A DNA stretch of 64,000 nt from positions 54,015,762 through 54,079,761 of the forward strand of contig CP136061.1 of the NCBI GenBank assembly GCA_032622095.1. The letters run 5' to 3'. The notes beneath the pieces were generated by a model. The model saw only the letters and a list, made by a program, of their open reading frames with translations. It did no database searches and was not told the origin of the DNA. Positions 57,340 through 64,000 of this stretch are shown one piece after another (positions within the stretch are counted from its first letter, which is position 1; each line of letters begins with the position of its first letter). The position numbers and the translations under genes are program-made. The DNA is from Siphonodentalium dalli. Taxonomy: Eukaryota; Mollusca; Scaphopoda; Gadilida; Siphonodentaliidae.

Positions 57340-57472
57340 TAGAGCATGGCTTGGAGTGAAATACGCCGATATAGTGCATAGTGAGGTTGTGTAGTTCACG
57401 ACGCGAAGCGGAGTGAACTACACAACCGCACTATGCACTATATCGGCGTATTTCACGACAAGTCATGCTCTA
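57340..57472. repeat. Palindromic MITE, ~60-bp arms
   Basis: TAGAGCATGGCTTGGAGTGA ... GTAGTTCACGACGCG pairs with GAAGCGGAGTGAACTAC ... CACGACAAGTCATGCTCTA. Ends in TA on both sides. Confidence 0.95.
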
Positions 57473-58719
57473 ATTATTATATTGTATCGAACAAATGCAG
57501 AATTTTTCAACTTTTACTAAGTTCAGACAATTGATGTTCGCCTTACTGAAGCTTTAATTTGGATCAGCGGCGAAATAACAAGTAGTTTCAGAACAAAGTT
57601 TGATGTATAGTGTTCGTTACTATTTTTAGTAGTCAAAACTACATATGCATAGTGCACGATGGGAGAGACTTGAAGGCGTAGTATACAACTACGACTAATA
57701 GAGTCGAGTAGCCAACCAATCGGAAAGCTTGATTTCAATAACAAAGTCACGTGAGATACAATATATTTAATTAGTGCATGTTCGCATTACTAGAAATATT
57801 ATTATCGTGCATCGTTCCCAGTATATCCCACCAGAGACCGACAATGACGCATACAATATGGACTCATTGCAATGCACTGAACTCAGTAACCTTATAGGTT
57901 GTACTATACAGAGTAAAACTTTGAGAAAACAGAGAATTCATTAACATATAGCCTATTATAGGTGGACCGGACCGTTTTGGACCGGTCCAGGCATGTGTAC
58001 CGGACCGAACTGGACCTCAGTCCGCATCACTACTCTTGACAGGAATGAGTCCAGATATAAAGTTGATACAAATGTAAGATAAGATCAATTTTATTTAAAA
58101 GTCTGAGGTATAAACATATTAAACATATTACAAACACAAGCTCTGAAGAGCTTTTGACATTTTGGCAGTTCATGCAGTGCTACTAGTAGCTGGCAGGTCG
58201 ATTATATGGGGGGGGGCTGCACAATATTCAATTTAGCCCACACTTGAGGGTGGAGGGGGTTGGGTGATTAGTGAACTTGGGTATACACACCCAAACTCCC
58301 ACTATCGTTTGCATCCATGATCTGGTTTGATCATTTACTTTTGTTTTTTTATTTCTGCGAGTCCTTATTTTGTCGTTTCTTCTTTCTTGGTGATATTGGT
58401 TGGTTATTTATAACAACAGAAACATTCAACCATCATTTCCTTCGAAAATGCCATATATTAAAGGGCATTTTGAAAACATTCTTTACGCTTGACCTTGTTA
58501 TTGTTTGGTGTCAAATATTGGTCATCGTTCATCTGAAAAAGGGGCGACCTATGTCAGGGATGTCATCAAAGACAGTTCGTTATTTCAGCCAAAATTTCAT
58601 GTCTTGGAATAAGATATAGAACAATAGCCAGTATGACCTCTAGGGCTGAAACGATCAACAGATTACCTCGGCCGTGACTGATCATGAAATTGCATGACCG
58701 GTTAACCATAAGCAGACAA
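57473..58719. other. Intergenic, no gene supported
   Basis: Includes a short GGACCGG-rich inverted stretch (57963-58015) and a nine-base G run at 58208. The 100-codon frame at 58317-58619 is aromatic and low in complexity with no domain. Confidence 0.5.
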
Positions 58720-59039
58720 TGCACCAACATATAGTCAGATACATGTAGCAGAACGTTGGGATCCCAAGGGTTAAAGTGATCTGTTTGGGGCATTTATACA
58801 ATGCAAATCAGTGAAAAATTATGATAACATGGCATATCAAGTAGGTACTATTTCAACGAATTGTTGCATCAAAATGCACAGATGTCGTTGGTCTTCGCTA
58901 CATACATGTACTCATATACTCGTACAACTAAGATAATCCATGTCCAAGGATGTGTAATCAAAGCATGTGTTACGGAGAGTACTGTCACCAGTGCACACAA
59001 AATTGAAACCCCCGCAGGTTATTGTCCCCAGAAAAATTT

Positions 59040-61110
59040 CTGAGGACTATTATAATCAGCATTTCCGTGAGTGCGTCCATCCACATCCTTGTCCGCATAA
59101 TAATTTGAGCAATATTCAACAGAATTTCTTGATATTTGGTACCTAGTTCACATTTGAGAAGACTCATTCAAGTTCGAATATGGTCATTGTCCGATGATTT
59201 TTGATGGAGTTATGCCCATTTTTTCGACTTAGAAAGCGCTATTTTTGTTTTTTCGCATAGTACTTGACCAATATTCAACAGAATTTCTTGATATTTGGCA
59301 CGTGGTTCTCATTTGAGAAGACACTAGAGCCCGACGAAGCTTCGAGATTCGATTTGATTTTGAATCTTACGTTCCGATTTGATTCGATTCGAAAGCGGTC
59401 ATGTGATTCCGAACTGATTCGGCATATTTCGAATCGTTGTATACAAGTCCTTTATCACCGGGAATAGACTGCATTATATATACAAAACATACATTATATC
59501 CCCAATACTTAACCTGAGGCTCATTCCGCGACCATCTGGGATCTCCGTGGTCCAATGTGTTTAGGGTAAGTTGTCCAATAGCCCACTGCTAATATATATA
59601 TTGGCCTCCCAGTCCCAGCGCTGGTTACTCGAGGCAGGTCGGTGGGTTACTTGTGCAACTCGCTGCCGGTAGGTCTGAGATGGTTCGCGTGTTCATCATG
59701 GTTGTACCATAATCGTAGCGCACACGGGTTTCCTCTGCCACATAAAACCAGCAATGTCGCGAATTTGCCCGGCCCCAGCTGCGGAAGCGAGTGAATTTCT
59801 TGTGGGACCTATTTGTATGTCGGTATTTGACATTCTTACCAGAAAAGCCTATATTGTGTTACTAAGCTCAATCAAATAATATGGTTTTTTTAATTTAAAA
59901 CTTAACATGTCGGTCCAAATCCGATCAACATCTTTATACAGCATATGTTATCCGGGAAATGGAATATGGTTGACCATTTAGCTTTCATGACAACTTAATT
60001 GATCCGATGGACAGGCCCAAGTTGGGATACTGTACATAGTTCCTGTAATCCCGTTTGCGTATGTGCCATTCCCATGTCACAATGCGCAATTTTGATAACG
60101 CGCATGCCTGCTGTGCGCGACAGGGTGAAGTGTACATGCGTGGAAGAGTTTCTGTTTGCAATGATTCGAATCAGACTCCATTGACTCCAAACTTCCAAAC
60201 TGCTTATTTTCACGAACTTCACACATAGTGGCAGTTTCACAAAACATGAAATGATGTCGTGCCATTCTCATTTATTAAACTGTTTAAAACTGATTAAATA
60301 CTGTTCATATCATAGAAATTAAGTTTAATGAACCTCCTTCATAATCTGAGTTATCTCACTGAGGTAAAATCATCATTTGCCCCCATTTTTGCTTGTATCT
60401 CCCACTGATTGTTGTTTGAAAAAGATTAGATTCGATTTTGAATCATTATCATGATTCGATTCGAGATTTGATTCGATGTTGAAATTGGCGATTCGTCGGG
60501 GGCCCTAGAAGACACAGGCCAAGTTCTATTTTATTCCATTTTATAGAAAGAAGTGTTGTCTCTGATAAATTGAGCATTCTTCAAAGAATCTCTTGATACT
60601 TGGTGTGTTGTCCATCCTTGAGAACATGCAGGTGAATGTCTAGTTTGATAAATTTTGCCAGAATTCTTTGTTCTTAAAAAGCCAACATCCCAAAAAGCCA
60701 CCTCGTTCGACTGTTTTCATGTTGTCCATATGGTAACTTGAACAAAATACAAGAGAATTTCTTGATATTTGGTATGTACATGTAGTTCACATTTGAGAAG
60801 ACGCTGGCCAAGTCCGATGATTTTTGATGGATTATGCCCCTTTTTTATTCGACTTAGAAATCGCTGTTTTTGTGTTGTCCGCACGGTAACTTGAGCAATA
60901 GTCAACAGAATTTCAGGCATAACTCCATCAAAATCATCAGACCATGACCAATTTCGAACTTAGTTGCGGTCTGATTAATTTTGACGGTGTTATGGCCCTT
61001 TTTCGACTTAGAAATTTGCTGTTTTCAGCAAAGTAACTTGAGCATTCTTCAAAATTTTGAATTCATTGTTTTTATAAAAAAGCCAATGTTCCAAAAAGCC
61101 ACCTTGATTC
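59040..61110. repeat. Degenerate tandem core repeats (~150 bp), interrupted
   Basis: TTGAGCAATATTCAACAGAA then TTTCTTGATATTTGGTA, CATTTGAGAAGAC, CCGATGATTTTTGATGGAG and TTCGACTTAGAAA recur in order near 59100, 59260, 60585, 60735 and 60890. Such cores are common in bivalve and other mollusc genomes. The hAT element 59325-60507 splits one unit at GAGAAGACAC. Confidence 0.85.
59325..60507. mobile_element. Non-autonomous hAT-like element, 8-bp target duplication
   Basis: Left end TAGAGCCCGACGAA and right end TTCGTCGGGGGCCCTA are inverted repeats with a short gap. GAAGACAC stands immediately outside both (59317-59324 and 60508-60515). 8-bp duplications and TAGGGC/CAGGGC-type termini are typical of hAT transposons. 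Subterminal GATTCGATTCGA-like words crowd both ends. No transposase frame in 1183 bp. Confidence 0.92.
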
Positions 61111-62373
61111 AGGGGACGTGGGATCTCTGCAACCTTTTATTTAATTAGATACTTATTCAATAGCAATTTGATATAATAAGCAGTAACTCACTGCATATTA
61201 TATTATGTAAATATTTCAACCCTAATGACCTCAGAGCTGTTTTGTTCAGGGAACATGCTGAAAAAAATAGTCGGTCGGTCGGCAAATTTTCATTTTTTTT
61301 GTACATCATAAATATCGCCCCAGTCCATGTCAAATCAGACAATAGTCAACTTATTTCTTGTATATATGATAATGAAATTTGATGTTCATTTTTATTAAAA
61401 CAATATAAGTCCTTATGGAAGTTTTTATTTTTTAATTCAAACTCATTAACGAGACCTGGGGATATTGCCGGAATGTGTGTTTTGTCGTTAATGATGTTAC
61501 CTCAACCTAGTAATCATAATTAATTTCTATGAGGCCTTTTTAGTTTAGTAGAGTAATTTATATTAGGTTAAACTTGTACCTGTAGGCTATATATGATGTA
61601 TGTATCGGCATACGTGTGCACAACTTGCCAAGAAGATATGCTATTGTAATTGACAAGATTGGCTTGTATCGAATAATTCGCACTGCGTATTATCAAGTTA
61701 CTATTGCATTAGCATCTAATTAAAATAACTGCAGGGGTTTCAATTGTGTGTGCACAGGATCCTTTGATTACACATCCTTGGACGTGGATTATCTTCGATA
61801 CCGTAGTTAAACTGTCATGAGTATGTCGCGAAAATCAAAGACTGACCCAGTTGTGTGTTTTGATTAGCAAACGTTGTAAAAGTACAGACTTGATTCATGT
61901 TATCATAATTATTCTCTGATTCACATTGTCATAACATGTATCTAAAAGTTCACTTTGACTGAGGCATGTGAACCCTTGGTATCCCAGCTTTTTGCTGATC
62001 GTATCTTCGAATCGGTTGCACCGTAGAAACAACACAAGTCTACGCGTCCAAGTTTGGTATGTAGTATGTAATTTTTATAGTATTTTGACATGTCATGTTT
62101 TATTTGACACCAATCTTTTTGCATTATGGATGGTCGGGTTGTCAAACAGGTGATCCACAGTTGTATTCGTACTCTGACAATAAGTATGCAAGCAGTACTC
62201 GTCTGTCAGACATTGCTGTCGAAGTAAAAATCACTCGCATCATAGCATTATAGTAAGAAATGTACCCAAAATATAGGGTCAATCTCATTCCCTGAATAAG
62301 ACTTATTTTCTCCTCGTCCTTATTATGACAATGAAACCCACTATTTTCTACTCCACTTTCTTTGTTTTCACAG

Positions 62374-62442
62374 ATGTCCCTGAATCCAGTTCCGATTTTT
62401 AAACCAGGAGTAGAAGAAGAGAAAGCAGAAACTGCCAGACTG
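62374..62442 (+). CDS. CCT2: CCT2 (chaperonin TCP-1 beta), first coding exon
   Basis: A 69-bp exon between CTTTCTTTGTTTTCACAG and GTAAGA, phase 0, encoding MSLNPVPIFKPGVEEEKAET followed by ARL. This is the N terminus of the beta subunit of the cytosolic TRiC/CCT chaperonin, which folds actin, tubulin and other proteins in an ATP-driven double ring; 'EEKAETARL' directly precedes the invariant SSFIGAIAIGDLV segment in known CCT2 proteins. That next segment is not found in the remaining 1.5 kb, so the second exon lies beyond the window. The ATG is the first codon after the acceptor, so a 5' UTR exon (or one adding a residue or two) must lie upstream. The arm of a fold-back element ends ~350 bp before it. 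Confidence 0.88.
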
Positions 62443-62501
62443 GTAAGACACATTAAATAATCAGTTCTAACATGATTGCTCAGAATGATTGGTAGGATAT
62501 A

Positions 62502-62712
62502 CAGTAATGCTCTAAATAATCAATTCCTTAACCACAGCAGAATTATGGGTAACTTTTCAGGATTTAGACGGAAATATGGCTTGTTGCCATTCATCGGAAA
62601 GCTCACTGAGAGCTTTCCGATGAATAGCAACAAGCCATGATTCCGACTAAATCCTGCAAAATTACCCATAATTCTGCTGTGGTTAAGGAGTCGATTATTT
62701 ATGGCATTACTG
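62502..62712. mobile_element. Family F hairpin MITE, copy 2, TA duplication
   Basis: CAGTAATGCTCTAAATAATC to GGCATTACTG with ~95-bp arms meeting at GGAAAGCTCACTGAGAGCTTTCC. TA directly outside both ends (62500-62501 and 62713-62714), as for Tc1/mariner elements. Lies 60 bp into the CCT2 intron. Confidence 0.95.
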
Positions 62713-63239
62713 TAGCAGTTACTGGACTGTAAATGACTCATTGAACTGGGCTGGTCACTCAGTTAAATTGCATTTGATTAGACCTCATCATTTCATGACG
62801 GGAGCTGCTCTGGTGCAGCATTAAAGATCCTCTGCCTTGCATTCTCTTATATATGCAAGTCCCCATAGGAACAAATGACAGGCATCTTATTCTCAGGCCT
62901 GTTTGTGGTGGGTATAGCTGAACAATCTTACAAGTTTATTAAACCATTATTACCAATTACTAAGAACACAAAAAATGGAACATATATGTTGTTATTTGCG
63001 TGATCAATAAGCCTCTAATGACGAGATTCCGCATGCTGAAACCAATGTTTGTAAACAATTTACTCTAACAGCTGCTATTGTTTATTTTTTTTACACTGAA
63101 CAATAACTCTAAAATGCAGTCAATGTTGATTATACGGGTGCTGCATATTTCATCATTAACTTATTTAAGTCAATCTATATTATTTTCTTGGTATTAAAAA
63201 TAAAAGAAAACATTATTTGTATATTAGTTGATATATAGA
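62713..63239. other. CCT2 intron sequence, no exon seen
   Basis: Includes a family E half copy (TTGCATTCTCTTATATATGC at about 62838). Nothing coding recognised. Confidence 0.5.
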
Positions 63240-63381
63240 GGATCCACAACAAGTCCCCAGTTTCTAGCAGAATTTACAAAATGAATCCCGTAAATTAGGT
63301 CTGGACCAAGCCTTTGTTCAGACCTAATTTACTGGACAAGTTTTGTAAATTCCGCTATAAACTGGGGACGAGTTGTAGATT
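63240..63381. repeat. Hairpin MITE, ~65-bp arms
   Basis: GGATCCACAACAAGTCCCCAG-type start and GTAAATTAGGTCTG pair with CAGACCTAATTTAC and CTGGGGACGAGTTGTAGATTC. Confidence 0.9.
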
Positions 63382-63391
63382 CTATTTATTA

Positions 63392-63752
63392 CCCTGCTGG
63401 ACAAAACAAGTGTCCACTTAACCGCGGTGTGGTTAGCATTGCCACCGCGGCCGAAATGCAACTACACCGCGGCTCCACTGGCTATCTACAGTTGGGCCGC
63501 GGTGTACTTGACGTTCGGCCATGGTGTAGATACCGCGGTGTGCGTTCATTAAACTGAAAAAAGACGATACAAAACAGAAATCTGACCACGGTCGGTGTAC
63601 ATGCCGTTCGGCCGCTGTTGTGTACTTGCTGTTCGGCCATGGTGTAATTGCCTTTCGGCTGCGGTGCACAACTGCAGTGACAAACTCTTGACACCGCGGC
63701 CAAACGGCAAATACACCGCGGTGTCAATGGACACTTGATTTGTCCAATGGGG
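63392..63752. mobile_element. TA-flanked element rich in CCGCGG
   Basis: Left end CCCTGCTGGACAAAACAAGT and right end ACTTGATTTGTCCAATGGGG are inverted repeats, with TA outside both (63390-63391 and 63753-63754). The body holds seven CCGCGG sites, mostly as CACCGCGG or CCGCGGTG, and several mutated forms (GGCCATGGTGTA, GGCTGCGGTGC). Overlapping minus-strand frames are by-products. Confidence 0.9.
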
Positions 63753-64000
63753 TACATGATTCAAACCATAGATCAAACATACTTAAATCAATAAATGTGC
63801 TGTTAAACTAACATCGGCTTCAAAAATACCTGTGATGACTTACACATATAAGATTAAAGTTTAGCAAGGGAAGCCTAACTGTCTTAGTATAGCAATTGTC
63901 GTGTTGAGTTTTCGTAAGTTGCTTGTTAAGTATGATAACTTAGGTAATAAGTATTTGGTATACTAGTACTTTGTTTATAGTTTAGTGGGTTTACTGATTT

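Larger units (their letters stand above)
58720..62020. mobile_element. Large fold-back element with tandem core and hAT insertion
   Basis: Left arm 58720-59018 and right arm 61729-62020 are diverged reverse complements: CATGTCCAAGGATGTGTAAT versus ATTACACATCCTTGGACGTG, CACAAAATTGAAACCCCCGC versus GCAGGGGTTTCAATTGTGTG, GGGATCCCAAGGGTT versus AACCCTTGGTATCCC. The core (59040-61110, minus the hAT element) is made of degenerate tandem repeats. No transposase frame. Same plan as 47225-50872, though the sequences differ. Confidence 0.8.

Noticed and set aside
59590-59800. Possible tRNA-like promoter in the hAT element
   Set aside because: No A and B box at proper spacing could be aligned; only GC-rich words.
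63433-63776. Overlapping minus-strand frames in the CCGCGG element
   Set aside because: Produced by GC-rich repeat words lacking stops; no domain.

Overview
The window looks like nuclear DNA from an invertebrate animal. It is AT-rich, with few and widely spaced coding exons, GT-AG introns carrying polypyrimidine tracts, and a very high load of short inverted-repeat transposons, satellites and microsatellites. The genes (C2H2 zinc finger, sphingosine/ceramide-type lipid kinase, PAN plus C-type lectin protein, CCT beta chaperonin subunit) and the tandem-repeat-bearing elements would fit a lophotrochozoan such as a mollusc, but that is inference and no species is assigned.

Layout. Bases 1-5611 are about 32 copies of a ~175-bp satellite that runs off the left edge and has a two-type (A/B) organisation. 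At 6.5-7.6 kb lie the remains of a zinc-finger gene broken by a transposon. An intact six-finger C2H2 gene sits at 9762-10418 (+). From 11 to 22 kb there are no convincing genes, only LINE and DNA-transposon debris, a tRNA-like SINE and several hairpin elements. A lipid kinase with its main reading frame in one exon lies at 22384-23793 (-). From 25.2 to 27.4 kb there is a long-inverted-repeat fold-back element with a 5-bp target duplication. A 32-bp minisatellite follows at 30 kb.

The largest gene is on the + strand, 32643-43807. Four exons, all joined in phase 1, give a signal peptide with a PAN/apple-like domain, a Ser/Thr/Pro-rich mucin-like stalk, and the two halves of a C-type lectin domain. 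The third exon carries two overlapping tandem duplications, one of which shifts the frame and brings in a stop. Its introns are full of transposons.

The right third holds two more large fold-back elements (47.2-50.9 kb and 58.7-62.0 kb), each with inverted arms around degenerate tandem repeats. The second has been entered by a hAT-like element with a perfect 8-bp target duplication. A short exon at 62374-62442 (+) encodes the start of the CCT beta subunit (CCT2); the rest of that gene lies beyond the right edge.

Small non-autonomous DNA transposons recur in definable families. Families A, B and C insert at TTAA, F and others at TA, and D has a 9-bp duplication. Several insertions are nested, so part of their history can be read directly from the sequence. 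The genes do not form an evident pathway or cluster; they look like unrelated neighbours in repeat-dense DNA.
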